Source: Frigoribacterium sp. PhB160
Lineage (GTDB): Bacteria; Actinomycetota; Actinomycetes; Actinomycetales; Microbacteriaceae
Direction: 5' to 3'
Length of the DNA stretch: 64,000 nt
Assembly (NCBI RefSeq): GCF_003751785.1
Contig: NZ_RKIE01000001.1
Coordinates: 1,589,564-1,653,563, forward strand
The translations under genes were made by a program, and so were the position numbers. Of this stretch, positions 1-9,662 are shown piece after piece. Position 1 is the first letter of the stretch, and each line of letters begins with the position of its first letter. The notes beneath the pieces are model-generated. The model worked only from the letters and a program-made list of their open reading frames with translations. It made no database searches and had not been told where the DNA came from.

Positions 1-256
1 CCCTGATCTGGGCGTCGAGGCGCGCGTCGACGTCGACGTCGTGCCCTCCGGGCGACGACGAGACGACGATGACGCGCATCGGGTGCTCGCGCGACGCCTC
101 GTTGGCGGCCTCGATGGCCTCTTCCTCCTCGCCCAGGCGGGTCGAGATGATGAGGGTCAGCACGCGGCCGAGGGCCACGGCACCACCCTCCTCGCGGATC
201 TTGACGAGGGTCTTCTGCACCCGGCTGATGGTGCTCGAGGGGAGGTCGACGATCAC
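1..256 (-). CDS. opcA: OpcA, glucose-6-phosphate dehydrogenase assembly protein (partial)
   Basis: Only the first 85 codons are in the window; the gene runs off the left edge. OpcA is the accessory protein that assembles and activates glucose-6-phosphate dehydrogenase in cyanobacteria and actinobacteria. The visible N-terminus (IVDLPSSTISRVQKTL, then VALGRVLTLII) is the family's conserved opening. The start is a GTG at 256 that overlaps the zwf TGA in a GTGA, so the two proteins are probably translationally coupled. It is the last visible gene of the tkt-tal-pgi-zwf-opcA operon. Confidence 0.9.
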   Translation of the reverse strand, partial: MIVDLPSSTISRVQKTLVKIREEGGAVALGRVLTLIISTRLGEEEEAIEAANEASREHPMRVIVVSSSPGGHDVDVDARLDAQIR

Positions 257-1788
257 GGGCGTCTCCAGGTCCGGCCGTCACGGGCCATCAGGTCGTCAGC
301 GGACTTCGGGCCCCAGGTGCCGGGGCGGTACTGCTCGGGCTGGCCCTGAGTGGCCCAGAACTCCTCGATCGGGTCGAGGATCTTCCACGAGAGCTCGACC
401 TCCTCGTGGCGGGGGAACAGCGGCGGGTCGCCGAGCAGCACGTCGAGGATGAGCCGCTCGTAGGCCTCCGGGCTGGCCTCGGTGAAGGCGTGGCCGTAGC
501 CGAAGTCCATCGTCACGTCGCGCACCTGGGTGCCGATGCCCGGCACCTTCGAGCCGAACCGCAGGGTGACGCCCTCGTCGGGCTGGACGCGGATCACGAG
601 GGCGTTCTGCCCCAGCGAGGTCTGGTGGCCGAAGATGTTCTCCGGCACCTGCTTGAAGACGATGGCGATCTCGGTGACCCGACGCCCCAGGCGCTTGCCG
701 GCCCGCAGGTAGAAGGGGACGCCGGCCCAGCGGCGGGTGGCGATCTCGAGCTTGACCGCGGCGAACGTCTCGGTGACGCTCTCCGGGTTCATGCCCTCCT
801 CGTCGAGGAAGCCGAGCACCTTCTCGCCGCCCTGCCACCCGCCGGAGTACTGGCCGCGAGCCGTGCCGGCGGCGATGTCCTCCGGGATGCGCACGGCGGA
901 GAGGACCTTCTCCTTCTCGGCGCGGAGGTGCTTCGCCGAGAACGTGACAGGCTCCTCCATCGCCGTGAGGGCGAGCAGCTGCAGCAGGTGGTTCTGGATC
1001 ACGTCACGCGCGGCGCCGATGCCGTCGTAGTACCCGGCGCGGCCTCCGACGCCGATGTCCTCCGCCATGGTGATCTGCACGTGGTCGACGTACGACGAGT
1101 TCCAGAGCGGCTCGTACATCTGGTTGGCGAACCGGAGGGTGAGGAGGTTCTGGACCGTCTCCTTGCCGAGGTAGTGGTCGATGCGGAAGACCGAGTCGGG
1201 CTCGAAGACCGTCTCGACCACGGCGTTGAGCTCGCGCGCCGTGCGGAGGTCGCTGCCGAAGGGCTTCTCGATCACGACGCGGCGCCAGGCGCCGTCCTTC
1301 TCCTCCGCCAGCCCCGAGCTGCGCAGCTGCTCCGTGACCATCGGGAACGCCTTCGGCGGGATGCTGAGGTAGAAGGCGTGGTTGCCCATCGTCCCGCGTT
1401 CACGGTCGAGCTCCTCGATGGTGTCCTTGAGGCGGGTGAAGGCCTCGGCGTCGTCGAAGACGCCCTGGACGAAGCGGAAGCCCTCCTTGAGCTGGCGCCA
1501 CACGTCCTCGTCGAAGGGGGTGCGCGCGTACTGCTTCACCGCCTCGTAGACGACCTGCTCGAAGTCCTGGCCCTCCCACTCGCGTCGGGCGAACCCGACC
1601 AGGGCGAACCCGGGGGGCAGGAGGCCGCGGTTGGCGAGGTCGTACACGGCGGGCATGAGCTTCTTGCGGGAGAGGTCGCCCGTGACGCCGAAGATGATGA
1701 GGCCGCTGGGGCCGGCGATGCGATTGAGCCGTCGATCCGAGGGCAGCCGCAGCGGGTTGCTCTCCGGAGTGATCTCGACCGGTGACAT
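253..1788 (-). CDS. zwf: Glucose-6-phosphate 1-dehydrogenase
   Basis: 511 aa, full length. It oxidises glucose-6-phosphate to 6-phosphogluconolactone, the NADPH-producing entry to the oxidative pentose phosphate pathway, in the cytoplasm. The dinucleotide-binding loop GVTGDLS is at residues 34-40, EKPFG is near residue 175, and the active-site signature RIDHYLGKE is near residue 205. The ATG at 1788 has an AAGGAAG ribosome-binding site nine bases upstream. It is downstream of pgi across an 84-bp gap that holds a strong hairpin, and it overlaps opcA by four bases. Confidence 0.97.
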   Translation of the reverse strand: MSPVEITPESNPLRLPSDRRLNRIAGPSGLIIFGVTGDLSRKKLMPAVYDLANRGLLPPGFALVGFARREWEGQDFEQVVYEAVKQYARTPFDEDVWRQLKEGFRFVQGVFDDAEAFTRLKDTIEELDRERGTMGNHAFYLSIPPKAFPMVTEQLRSSGLAEEKDGAWRRVVIEKPFGSDLRTARELNAVVETVFEPDSVFRIDHYLGKETVQNLLTLRFANQMYEPLWNSSYVDHVQITMAEDIGVGGRAGYYDGIGAARDVIQNHLLQLLALTAMEEPVTFSAKHLRAEKEKVLSAVRIPEDIAAGTARGQYSGGWQGGEKVLGFLDEEGMNPESVTETFAAVKLEIATRRWAGVPFYLRAGKRLGRRVTEIAIVFKQVPENIFGHQTSLGQNALVIRVQPDEGVTLRFGSKVPGIGTQVRDVTMDFGYGHAFTEASPEAYERLILDVLLGDPPLFPRHEEVELSWKILDPIEEFWATQGQPEQYRPGTWGPKSADDLMARDGRTWRRP

Positions 1789-1831
1789 GTGTCTCTGCTT
1801 CCTTGGTTGGTCAGGAGCGTCGGGGCGGCCC

Positions 1832-1874
1832 GACGACGAGGGGCCGGTGCCGTGGTCGGCACCGGCCCGTCGTC
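1832..1874 (-). terminator. Hairpin between pgi and zwf
   Basis: Inverted repeat GGCCGGTGCC / GGCACCGGCC with an outer GACGACG / CGTCGTC extension; the left arm carries a small bulge. It begins inside the pgi stop codon and lies in the only sizeable gap of the operon. By position it could end part of the tkt-tal-pgi transcript, protect its 3' end, or be a processing site. There is no U-tract, which is usual in this GC-rich genome. Confidence 0.55.
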
Positions 1875-3468
1875 AGCGCAGGGCCGACCGCAGCGCGGGG
1901 AGGACGACGGAGGCGTCCTCGACCGTGAGGGTGAGGACGGGTCGTCCCCGCCCCGCGAGCACCGCGGCGTCGCCGGCGGCCTGCGCCTGGATGAGCTCGC
2001 CGAAGGTGAACGGGCTCCCCGGCACCGCGAGGTCGCCGGAGGCGCGCTCCACGACCTGCAGGAACGCCCCGGTCGCCGGGCCGCCCTTGTGGTACTGACC
2101 CGTCGAGTGGAGGAACCGGGGCCCCCAGCCGAAGGTGACCGGTCGTCCGAGCCGGCCGGCCAGGTCGTCGCGGAGCTCCACGAGTTCCGGGGCGAGGGTG
2201 CGGTCGACGTAGGCCTGGACGGCCAGGTACCCGTCGGGCCCGACGGCCGCCAGCAGGGAGGCGACGGCCGACCCGAGCGAGTCGCCGGCGGAGAGCCCGC
2301 CCGCGGCGTGCACCGCGATGCCGTCGACCTCGAAGGCCGGGGCCTCGACCTCGGGGCGACCGTCGAGCAGAGCCCGTGTCGCGACCTTGGCCGACTCGAC
2401 GTCGGGCTGGTCGAAGGGGTTGATGCCGAGGAGGCGGCCCGCCACGACGACGGCGTACTCCCACAGCATGATCTGACCGCCGAGCGAGCCCGAGATCTCG
2501 ACCTCGCCCGGGGCGACCTCCCTCGTCTCGGCCGCGTTGGCCACGAGCCGCACGACTTGCACGTCGGCGAGCCCGAGGCCGATCTCGGGGGAGTCGGTGC
2601 CGACGACGACCGGCAGCAGGCCGCGCCCGAGCTTGCCGGTCGACTCGGCGATCAGCTGCTCGGCCCAGTCGGCGAAGCCCACGATGTGGGTGCCGTCGGC
2701 GACGATGGCGATCTTGTCGCGCAGCGGGACCGTGCCGGCGAGCACCGCGCCGAGGACCAGCGCGGGGTTGTCCGCCCGGTCCTGGGCGAGCTCGACGGTC
2801 ACGGCGTCGGCCTCCGCGAGCAGCTCGCGGACGTCGGCGCCGGCGAGGCCCGCCGGCACGAGCCCGAAGGCGGTGAGGGCGGAGAAACGGCCCCCGACCG
2901 ACGCGTCGGCCGTGAACACCCGGTACCCGGCCTCACGGGCCGAGGCCTCCAGGGGAGAACCAGGGTCCGTGACGACCACGATCCGTCCGGCGGGGTCGAT
3001 GCCGGCCTCGGTGAAGGCCTGCTCGAATGCGGCCCGCTGGCTCGCGGTCTCGACCGTGGAGCCCGACTTCGACGAGACGACGAGCACCGTCCGGTCGAGC
3101 CGGTCGGCCAGTGCAGCCACGACCTGGGTCGGGGCCGTCGAGTCGAGCACGGTCAGCTCCACCCCGTAGGTGCGCGTGATGACCTCGGGGGCGAGCGACG
3201 AGCCTCCCATGCCCGCGAGCACGACGTGGTCGACGCCCTGCTCGGCCAGCTCGACGCGCAGGGCGTCGATCTGGTCGAGCAGCGGCGCCGAGACCGCGAC
3301 GGACTCGGTCCACCCGAGGCGACCCGCCGCCTCCTGCTCCGCGTCCGGGCCCCACAGCGTGGGGTCCTGGGCCGTGATGCCGGAGGCGACGAGGTCGCTC
3401 ACGAGGGCGGGGACGACGCGCTCGACCGCCTCGGCGGCGTCACCGCGCGCGGCGATCGTGAGCGTCAC
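1873..3468 (-). CDS. pgi: Glucose-6-phosphate isomerase
   Basis: 531 aa. It interconverts glucose-6-phosphate and fructose-6-phosphate, linking glycolysis to the pentose phosphate genes around it. Sugar isomerase (SIS) features are visible: GMGGSSLAPEV near residue 89, SKSGSTVET near 133, GGRFSALTAFGLVP near 190, and QYHKGGPATGAFLQV near the C-terminus. It is somewhat shorter than the E. coli enzyme (about 550 aa), as is common in actinobacteria. The GTG start shares one base with the TAG stop of tal (TAGTG), so the two are probably translated together. Confidence 0.93.
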   Translation of the reverse strand: MTLTIAARGDAAEAVERVVPALVSDLVASGITAQDPTLWGPDAEQEAAGRLGWTESVAVSAPLLDQIDALRVELAEQGVDHVVLAGMGGSSLAPEVITRTYGVELTVLDSTAPTQVVAALADRLDRTVLVVSSKSGSTVETASQRAAFEQAFTEAGIDPAGRIVVVTDPGSPLEASAREAGYRVFTADASVGGRFSALTAFGLVPAGLAGADVRELLAEADAVTVELAQDRADNPALVLGAVLAGTVPLRDKIAIVADGTHIVGFADWAEQLIAESTGKLGRGLLPVVVGTDSPEIGLGLADVQVVRLVANAAETREVAPGEVEISGSLGGQIMLWEYAVVVAGRLLGINPFDQPDVESAKVATRALLDGRPEVEAPAFEVDGIAVHAAGGLSAGDSLGSAVASLLAAVGPDGYLAVQAYVDRTLAPELVELRDDLAGRLGRPVTFGWGPRFLHSTGQYHKGGPATGAFLQVVERASGDLAVPGSPFTFGELIQAQAAGDAAVLAGRGRPVLTLTVEDASVVLPALRSALR

Positions 3469-4592
3469 TAGGAGGCGTCGCCCGGCTTGGCAGCCTCGAG
3501 GGCGGCGGTGACGGTGTCGAGCAGCTCGTTCCAGGAGACGATGAACTTCTCCACGCCCTCCTTCTCGAGGAGCTCGGTGACCTCGTGGTACGAGACGCCC
3601 TGGGCTGCGATGGCGTCCATGACCTCGTTCGCCGACGCGTACGAGCCGCTGATCGTGTCGCCGCGCACCTCGCCGTGGTCGAACGTGGCCTCGAGGGTCT
3701 TCTCCGGCATCGTGTTGACGACGTCGGCGGCGACGAGCTCGACCACGTAGGTCGTGTCGAGCACGGCCGGGTCCTTGACGCCGGTCGAGGCCCAGAGGGG
3801 ACGCTGCTTGTTGGCGCCGGCGGCGAGCAGGCCCTTGGCACGCTCGGTGTCGAAGGCCTGCGTGTAGACCTCGTAGGCGAGCTGGGCGTTGGCGACGCCG
3901 GCCTTGCCCTTGAGGGCCTTCGCCTCGTCGCTGCCGACGGCCTCGAGGCGCTTGTCGATCTCGCTGTCGACGCGCGACACGAAGAACGACGCGACCGAGT
4001 GGATCTCGGTGATGTCGATGCCCGCGGCCTTGGCCTGCTCGAGACCCGTGAGGTAGGCGTTGATGACGGCCCGGTAGCGCTCGAGCGAGAAGATCAGCGT
4101 GACGTTGACGCTGATGCCCTTGGCGATCACGGCGGTGATGGCCTCGAGGCCCTCCACCGTCGCGGGGATCTTGATCAGCGCGTTGGGGCGGCCGACCTTG
4201 GCGGCCAGCGTCACGGCCTGGTCGATGGTGCCCTGGGCGTCGTGCGCCAGGCCCGGCTCGACCTCGATCGAGACGCGGCCGTCGAAGCCGTCGGTGCTGT
4301 CGTAGATGCCGCGGAAGATGTCGCAGGCCCGCGTGACGTCGTCGGTGGTGATCTCGAAGACGGCGTCGGTGACGCTCACGCCGGTCTTGGCGAGGAGCGC
4401 GACCTGGTCGTCGTAGGCCTCGCCCTTGGCGAGGGCCGACGCGAAGATGGTCGGGTTGGTGGTGACGCCCACGACGTCGCGCTCGGCGATCAGCTTCTCG
4501 AGGCCGCCGGCGTTGATGCGCTCGCGCGAGAGGTCGTCGAGCCAGATGCTGACGCCCGCGGCGGAGAGCTGTGCGGTGTTGGTGTCGGTCAT
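3468..4592 (-). CDS. tal: Transaldolase
   Basis: 374 aa, the longer actinobacterial class. It transfers the three-carbon dihydroxyacetone unit from sedoheptulose-7-phosphate to glyceraldehyde-3-phosphate. The Schiff-base lysine is in LIKIPAT (near residue 145) and TTNPTIF is near residue 40. The ATG at 4592 gives the usual start ([19 protein letters not shown]) and follows GAAAGAGAAGA, a purine-rich ribosome-binding site. It lies 26 bp after tkt and overlaps pgi by one base. The same frame stays open far upstream, but that extension is antisense-like noise over tkt. Confidence 0.95.
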   Translation of the reverse strand: MTDTNTAQLSAAGVSIWLDDLSRERINAGGLEKLIAERDVVGVTTNPTIFASALAKGEAYDDQVALLAKTGVSVTDAVFEITTDDVTRACDIFRGIYDSTDGFDGRVSIEVEPGLAHDAQGTIDQAVTLAAKVGRPNALIKIPATVEGLEAITAVIAKGISVNVTLIFSLERYRAVINAYLTGLEQAKAAGIDITEIHSVASFFVSRVDSEIDKRLEAVGSDEAKALKGKAGVANAQLAYEVYTQAFDTERAKGLLAAGANKQRPLWASTGVKDPAVLDTTYVVELVAADVVNTMPEKTLEATFDHGEVRGDTISGSYASANEVMDAIAAQGVSYHEVTELLEKEGVEKFIVSWNELLDTVTAALEAAKPGDAS

Positions 4593-4618
4593 GTCGTTCT
4601 TCTCTTTCTTGCCGGCGC

Positions 4619-6712
4619 TCAGAGAGCGGCCAGCGAGTCCTTGACGGCGGCCACGGCGGCTTCGGTGGTGATGCCGAACTCGCGGTAGAGGGTCTTGTAG
4701 TCGGCGGAGGCGCCGAAGTGCTCGATGGAGATGCTGCGTCCGGCGTCGCCGACGATGCCGCGCCACGGGAGCGCGACGCCGGCCTCGATCGAGACGCGAG
4801 CCTTGACGGCGGCGGGGAGCACCGACTCCTTGTACTCGGCGCTCTGCTCGTCGAACCACTCGAGGCTGGGGGCCGAGACGACGCGGGCGTTGATGCCCTC
4901 GCCGCGCAGGACCTCGCGCGCCCCGACGGCGATCTGCACCTCGGAGCCCGTGGCCACGAGGATCACGTCGGGCGTGCCGCCCGGGGCCTCGGCCAGGACG
5001 TAGGCGCCCTTCGCGACGTTCTTCGCCGAGGCGAAGGTCTCGCCCTCGGCGTCGCCCTCGCCGCGCTCGAACACGGGCAGGTTCTGACGGCTGAGCGCCA
5101 GGCCGGCCGGGCCGCTGTGGCGGTCGAGGATGGTCTTCCAGGCCCAGGCGGTCTCGTTGGCGTCGGCGGGGCGGACCACGTCGAAGTCGGGGATCGCGCG
5201 CAGGGCGGCGAGCTGCTCGACCGGCTGGTGCGTCGGGCCGTCCTCGCCGAGGGCCACGGAGTCGTGGGTCCAGACGTAGGTGACGGGCGACTTCATCAGG
5301 GCGGCCAGGCGCACGGCGGGGCGCATGTAGTCGCTGAAGATGAGGAAGGTGCCGCCGAACACGCGCGTGTTGCCGTGCAGGGCGATGCCGTTCATGATCG
5401 AGCCCATGGCGTGCTCGCGGATGCCGAAGTGCAGGACGCGGCCGTAGGGGTTGCCCTGCCACTCGTGCGTCGACCACTCGGCCGGGACGAACGAGCCGCC
5501 GCCGTTGATGGTCGTGAGGTTCGACTCGGCCAGGTCGGCGGAGCCGCCCCAGAACTCGGGGACGACGGCGGCGATGGCGTTGATGACCTTGCCGGAGGCG
5601 GCTCGCGTGGAGACCTCCTTGTCGGTCGGGAAGACCGGCAGCGCCTCGTCGAGGCCCTCGGGCAGCTCGCCCGTCAGGACACGCTCGAGGAGCGCCTTCT
5701 TCTCCGGGTTGGCCGCGGCCCACGCGTCGAAGGACTCGCGCCACTCGGCGTGCTGCGCCTGGCCGCGCTCGACGGCCTTGCGGGTGTGCTCGAGGACCTC
5801 GGGGTCGACGTCGAAGGTCTTCTCGGGGTCGAAGCCGAGCACCTCCTTCAGGCCCGCGAGCTCCTCGGCGCCGAGCGCCGAGCCGTGGATCTTGCCGGAG
5901 TTCTGCTTCTTCGGCGAGGGCCAGCCGATGATCGTCTTGAGGATGATCAGCGACGGCTTGCTCGTCTCGGCCTTGGCGGCCTCGACGGCGTCGTTGAGCG
6001 CGGCGACGTCCTCGACGTACTCGCCCGTCTTCTTCCAGTCGACGACCTGGACCTGCCAGTCGTAGGCCTCGTAGCGCTTCTGGACGTCCTCCGTGAAGGC
6101 GATGTTGGTGTCGTCCTCGATGGAGATCTGGTTGGAGTCGTAGATCACGACGAGGTTGCCGAGCTGCTGGTGGCCGGCGAGCGAGGACGCCTCGCTGGTG
6201 ACGCCCTCCTGCAGGTCGCCGTCGCCGGCGATGACGTAGACGAAGTGGTCGAAGGGGGAGGTGCCGACGGCGGCCTCCGGGTCGAACAGGCCGCGCTCGA
6301 AGCGGGCGGCGTACGCCATGCCCACGGCGGAGGCGAGGCCCTGGCCGAGCGGGCCGGTCGTGATCTCGACGCCGTCGGTGTGGCCGTACTCGGGGTGGCC
6401 GGGGGTCTTCGAGCCCCAGGTGCGGAGCGCCTTGAGGTCGTCGAGCTCGAGGCCGTAGCCGCCGAGGTAGAACTGGACGTACTGCGTCAGGGAGCTGTGG
6501 CCGACCGAGAGGACGAACCGGTCGCGACCGATCCACTCGCTGTCGCTCGGGTCACGGCGCATGACCTTCTGGAAGAGGAGGTACGCGGCGGGCGCGAGGC
6601 TCATCGCCGTCCCCGGGTGGCCGTTCCCGACCTTCTCGACCGCGTCGGCCGCGAGGACGCGGACCGTGTCGACGGCCTTGTTGTCAATGGATTCCCACTG
6701 CAGATCTGCCAC
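4619..6712 (-). CDS. tkt: Transketolase
   Basis: 697 aa. This thiamine-diphosphate enzyme moves two-carbon ketol units in the non-oxidative pentose phosphate pathway. It has [13 protein letters not shown] near residue 25, the ThDP motif GDGDLQEG running to the paired Asn near residues 152-182, and the pyrimidine-domain [19 protein letters not shown] near 470. I place the start at the GTG at 6712 ([14 protein letters not shown]): it gives the usual length and has AAGAAGG upstream. An in-frame opening 85 codons earlier is unlike any transketolase. First gene of the operon. Confidence 0.95.
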   Translation of the reverse strand: MADLQWESIDNKAVDTVRVLAADAVEKVGNGHPGTAMSLAPAAYLLFQKVMRRDPSDSEWIGRDRFVLSVGHSSLTQYVQFYLGGYGLELDDLKALRTWGSKTPGHPEYGHTDGVEITTGPLGQGLASAVGMAYAARFERGLFDPEAAVGTSPFDHFVYVIAGDGDLQEGVTSEASSLAGHQQLGNLVVIYDSNQISIEDDTNIAFTEDVQKRYEAYDWQVQVVDWKKTGEYVEDVAALNDAVEAAKAETSKPSLIILKTIIGWPSPKKQNSGKIHGSALGAEELAGLKEVLGFDPEKTFDVDPEVLEHTRKAVERGQAQHAEWRESFDAWAAANPEKKALLERVLTGELPEGLDEALPVFPTDKEVSTRAASGKVINAIAAVVPEFWGGSADLAESNLTTINGGGSFVPAEWSTHEWQGNPYGRVLHFGIREHAMGSIMNGIALHGNTRVFGGTFLIFSDYMRPAVRLAALMKSPVTYVWTHDSVALGEDGPTHQPVEQLAALRAIPDFDVVRPADANETAWAWKTILDRHSGPAGLALSRQNLPVFERGEGDAEGETFASAKNVAKGAYVLAEAPGGTPDVILVATGSEVQIAVGAREVLRGEGINARVVSAPSLEWFDEQSAEYKESVLPAAVKARVSIEAGVALPWRGIVGDAGRSISIEHFGASADYKTLYREFGITTEAAVAAVKDSLAAL

Positions 6713-7013
6713 TGGAAGATGACCCTTCTTGTTGCGAACTGCGCGGGGTCGATTCGCTCCCGCGCTGACATGCGCCTGCCGAGACGTCGTCGGCTGCGGC
6801 CGCTCGGGCACGAGAGGAGGCCTCGAGACAAGGGAGCTGATGGTTCGATGTCGAGGATTCCGTCGCCGTGCGGGCGTGCGACTGGCAAGCACCTGCAAGT
6901 ATAGGGACGAACGGGGTCCGCATGCCCGCACCGAGCGCCCCGTCCCGCCGTCAGCGTCGCCGGTCATCGCCTAGACTCCCAGGGCCGAACCGTACATCTC
7001 GTCAGAGGGACCC
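6713..7013. promoter_or_regulatory. Divergent tkt / ctaB intergenic region
   Basis: 301 bp with no convincing gene. On the minus strand a perfect TATACT (6903 down to 6898) is the best -10 for tkt; it would give an unusually long leader of about 180 nt. On the plus strand TAGACT (6972-6977) is a likely -10 for ctaB, giving a leader of about 30 nt that carries AGAGGG just before the ATG. I see no clear -35 boxes and recognise no riboswitch. Confidence 0.5.
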
Positions 7014-7937
7014 ATGACCGCAGCCATCGACACCCGCCCCACCACCGGACCCCGGGGCATCCGTCGGACGGCTCGCGCGTACGTCGCGCTGACGAAGCCC
7101 CGCGTCATGGAGCTGCTGCTCGTGACCACGGCGCCCACGATGTTCCTGGCCCAGGGCGGCGTGCCGAACCTGTGGCTCGTGGCGGCGACGCTGATCGGCG
7201 GCGCGCTCAGCGCCGGGTCCGCGTCGGCCTTCAACTGCTACATCGACCGCGACATCGACCGCATCATGAAGCGCACCCAGGGTCGCCCGCTCGTGACGGG
7301 CGAGGTGACCGACCGCGAGGCGCTGGTCTTCTCGTACGTCGTGGGCGTCGCCTCCATCGTCTGGCTCGCCCTCACGGTCAACCTGCTCTCGGCGGCGCTC
7401 TCGCTGGGCGCGATCCTGTTCTACGTCGTCGTCTACACGCTCTGGCTGAAGCGCCGCACCCCGCAGAACATCGTCTGGGGCGGCATCGCCGGCTGCATGC
7501 CGGTGCTCATCGGCTGGGCCGCCGTCACGAACGACCTCAGCTGGGCCCCCGTCATCCTGTTCATGGTGATCTTCCTCTGGACGCCGCCGCACTACTGGCC
7601 GCTCTCGATGAAGTACCGCGCCGACTACGCCGCCGCCGCCGTGCCCATGCTCTCGGTCGTCCGCGGGCGCTCCATCGTCGGGCTCCAGGTGATCCTCTAC
7701 GCGTGGGCCACCGTCGCGTGCTCGCTCATGCTCGTGCCGGTCGCCGACATGGGCGTCCTCTACACGGTCGTCGCGCTGGCGAGCGGCGCCTGGTTCATCG
7801 TCGAGTCGCACCGGCTGTACAGCCGGGCGATCCAGCACGTCGCCGAGGTGCGCCCGATGCGCGTCTTCCACAGCTCGATCACGTACCTGACGCTGCTCTT
7901 CCTGGCCGTGGGCATCGACCCGCTGCTGCCCTTCTGA
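7014..7937 (+). CDS. ctaB: Protoheme IX farnesyltransferase (heme O synthase)
   Basis: 307 aa integral membrane UbiA-family prenyltransferase. It adds a farnesyl group to heme B to make heme O, the precursor of heme A for aa3-type cytochrome oxidase. The prenyl-diphosphate motif NCYIDRDID (NxxxDxxxD) is near residues 77-85, followed by KRTQGRPL; the second conserved loop is [12 protein letters not shown] near residue 198. About eight hydrophobic helices are visible. The ATG at 7014 has AGAGGG five bases upstream. It is divergent from tkt, an arrangement widespread in actinobacteria. CtaA, the next enzyme, lies 0.5 kb downstream. Confidence 0.95.
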   Translation: MTAAIDTRPTTGPRGIRRTARAYVALTKPRVMELLLVTTAPTMFLAQGGVPNLWLVAATLIGGALSAGSASAFNCYIDRDIDRIMKRTQGRPLVTGEVTDREALVFSYVVGVASIVWLALTVNLLSAALSLGAILFYVVVYTLWLKRRTPQNIVWGGIAGCMPVLIGWAAVTNDLSWAPVILFMVIFLWTPPHYWPLSMKYRADYAAAAVPMLSVVRGRSIVGLQVILYAWATVACSLMLVPVADMGVLYTVVALASGAWFIVESHRLYSRAIQHVAEVRPMRVFHSSITYLTLLFLAVGIDPLLPF

Positions 7938-7941
7938 CGCG

Positions 7942-8400
7942 GTGTCCGCCGAGCACGGTCCCGTCAGGGCGGTGCAGGTCGTCCGGACGGCCCGCCCCGA
8001 CGACGTCGACGACCTCGCCGACCTGAAGCTGCACGCGCTGCGTCCCGACCTCGAGCGGGCCGGCGCGTGGGACCCTCCGTACAACCGTGCGCGCTTCGTC
8101 CGTGAGTTCGTGGCCGCCGAGACGCGCGTGGTCGAGGCCGGTCCGCGCCTGGTCGGCTGCCTCGCCGTGCACCCCGAGGCCGACACGACGTGGCTGCGCC
8201 ACTTCTACCTCCACGAGGAGGCGCGGGGCCGCGGCCTCGGAAGCCGCCTCCTCGACGAGGCGCTCGCCTCCGTCGCCACGGGGTCGGTGCACCTCGACGT
8301 GCTGAGCGGCAGCCGCGCCATGTCGCTCTACCGCCGTCGAGGCTTCGTCGTCGTCGAGGACGACGGCGTCGACACGATCATGCGCCTCGACCTGGCCTGA
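7942..8400 (+). CDS. GNAT-family N-acetyltransferase
   Basis: 152 aa. The acetyl-CoA-binding signature EEARGRGLGSRLLDEAL (GNAT motif A, near residues 92-108) is clear, and the C-terminal SLYRRRGF is the usual GNAT strand-helix. The substrate is unknown. The GTG at 7942 lies four bases after the ctaB stop, so the genes are probably co-transcribed. A second GTG at 7972, just before the domain begins (VVRTARPDDV), is equally plausible; neither has a strong ribosome-binding site. Confidence 0.8.
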   Translation: MSAEHGPVRAVQVVRTARPDDVDDLADLKLHALRPDLERAGAWDPPYNRARFVREFVAAETRVVEAGPRLVGCLAVHPEADTTWLRHFYLHEEARGRGLGSRLLDEALASVATGSVHLDVLSGSRAMSLYRRRGFVVVEDDGVDTIMRLDLA

Positions 8401-8424
8401 GGCGCCGGCCCCGGGGGCGCGGGG

Positions 8425-9396
8425 TCAGCGCAGCGCGGGCTCAGCGGCGGCGACGATCGGCTCGAGCTCGTCCTCGGCCTGGTCGTTGCGGAGGGTCAGG
8501 AGGACGGCCGTCATCGCGGCGACGAGCAGGGCCGCGAGCACCATGTGGGTGCCGACCAGCACCGGGGGGAGTCCCGTGCGGGCCTGCAGGAGGCCGACCG
8601 CGACCTGGGCGAGCTCGACGCCGAGGAGCAGGAGCGGGAAGCGGCGGGGGAGCCCCGCACGGACCGTCCAGGCCACGAGCGCGACGGTGAGGAGCAGGGT
8701 CGCGTAGGCCGGCCAGCTGTGCACGTGCTCCATCACCTCGGGCGCGAGGCCGTTGCGCGGCGTCTGCGCGTCGCCCGCGTGCGGGCCGGCACCGGTCGTC
8801 AGGATGCCCACGACGACGGTGAGGAGCACGACGACGGCCGTGACGCGCGCCAGGACGGCGTAGCCGGGGGGCGTCGCGGCGTGGTGGCCCCGGGGCCCCC
8901 GGAGGACCCGGTACACCAACGTCGTCGTCAGCGCGACCAGCACGATCGAGACGAGGAAGTGAGCCCCGACGATGTACGGGTTCAGGCCCGTCAGGACGGT
9001 GATGCCCCCGAGCACGGCCTGGAGGGGGATGCTCATGCCCTGCGCGAAGGTGAGCCAGAAGAGCTCGCGACGGACGCGGCGCATCCGCAGGACGGAGAGG
9101 AACGCGAGGATCACGACGGCCGTCAGGACGAAGGTCAGGAGGCGGTTGCCGAACTCGATGACGCCGTGGATGCCCATCTCGGGCGTGCTCACGAACGAGT
9201 CGGCGGTGCAGCGCGGCCACGTCGGGCAGCCGAGGCCGGACCCGGTGAGGCGCACCGCGCCTCCCGTGCCGATCAGGAGCACCTGGCAGACGAACGAGGC
9301 CCAGACGACGATGCGCACGCGGCGGTCGACCGTCGTGGGCAGCCACGACCACGCCCTCGAGAGGAGGCCGGTCGCGTTCGGGTCCGTCTTGCTCAC
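8425..9396 (-). CDS. ctaA: Heme A synthase (COX15/CtaA family)
   Basis: 323 aa membrane protein with about eight hydrophobic helices. It oxidises the C8 methyl of heme O to give heme A. The family opening is visible: GGAVRLTGSGLGCPTWPRC near residues 45-63, with conserved His residues in the helices (GIHGVIEFGNR near 75, VGAHFLVS near 143, MEHVHSWPAY near 222 and VGTHMVLAA near 282). The GTG start at 9396 has GAAAGG nine bases upstream. It is convergent with the GNAT gene and divergent from the SUF operon. Confidence 0.93.
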   Translation of the reverse strand: MSKTDPNATGLLSRAWSWLPTTVDRRVRIVVWASFVCQVLLIGTGGAVRLTGSGLGCPTWPRCTADSFVSTPEMGIHGVIEFGNRLLTFVLTAVVILAFLSVLRMRRVRRELFWLTFAQGMSIPLQAVLGGITVLTGLNPYIVGAHFLVSIVLVALTTTLVYRVLRGPRGHHAATPPGYAVLARVTAVVVLLTVVVGILTTGAGPHAGDAQTPRNGLAPEVMEHVHSWPAYATLLLTVALVAWTVRAGLPRRFPLLLLGVELAQVAVGLLQARTGLPPVLVGTHMVLAALLVAAMTAVLLTLRNDQAEDELEPIVAAAEPALR

Positions 9397-9418
9397 AGTT
9401 GGCTGCCTTTCGTCACAT

Positions 9419-9440
9419 CAGGGGCTCAGCCCTGTAGAAT
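9419..9440 (+). promoter_or_regulatory. Candidate SUF promoter with adjacent inverted repeat
   Basis: An imperfect palindrome CAGGGGCTCAGCCCTG (9419-9434) directly abuts TAGAAT (9435-9440), a good -10 box pointing towards sufB. Transcription from here would give a leader of about 215 nt. The palindrome lies where a repressor could block polymerase. No sufR gene is present beside the operon, so the regulator, if any, is elsewhere. Confidence 0.35.
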
Positions 9441-9662
9441 CACGGAGTTCAGAGAACAGACCCGGCTCGGCGTCGACGGAGACGACGGGGCTGCTGAGAT
9501 CGACCCGCACGGCGTGGCCACACAGGCCCCACGCGCTCGTCACAGTCTAAGGCCGGTCATGTTCGACTCGCCCCGCGAGGAACGGGCCACCGACGGCCAC
9601 GGCGACGCCAGGGAATGGCGACTCGACGCCGTGTGTTCGGCCCGTCAGAGAAAGAGGTAGAC

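Noticed and set aside
4571-6904. A 777-codon open frame antisense to transketolase
   Set aside because: Exact mirror of tkt codons, no domain, and no ribosome-binding site; a shadow frame.
6713-6967. An 85-residue N-terminal extension of transketolase
   Set aside because: Arg/Pro-rich with no similarity to the family; the GTG at 6712 has a ribosome-binding site and gives the usual length.
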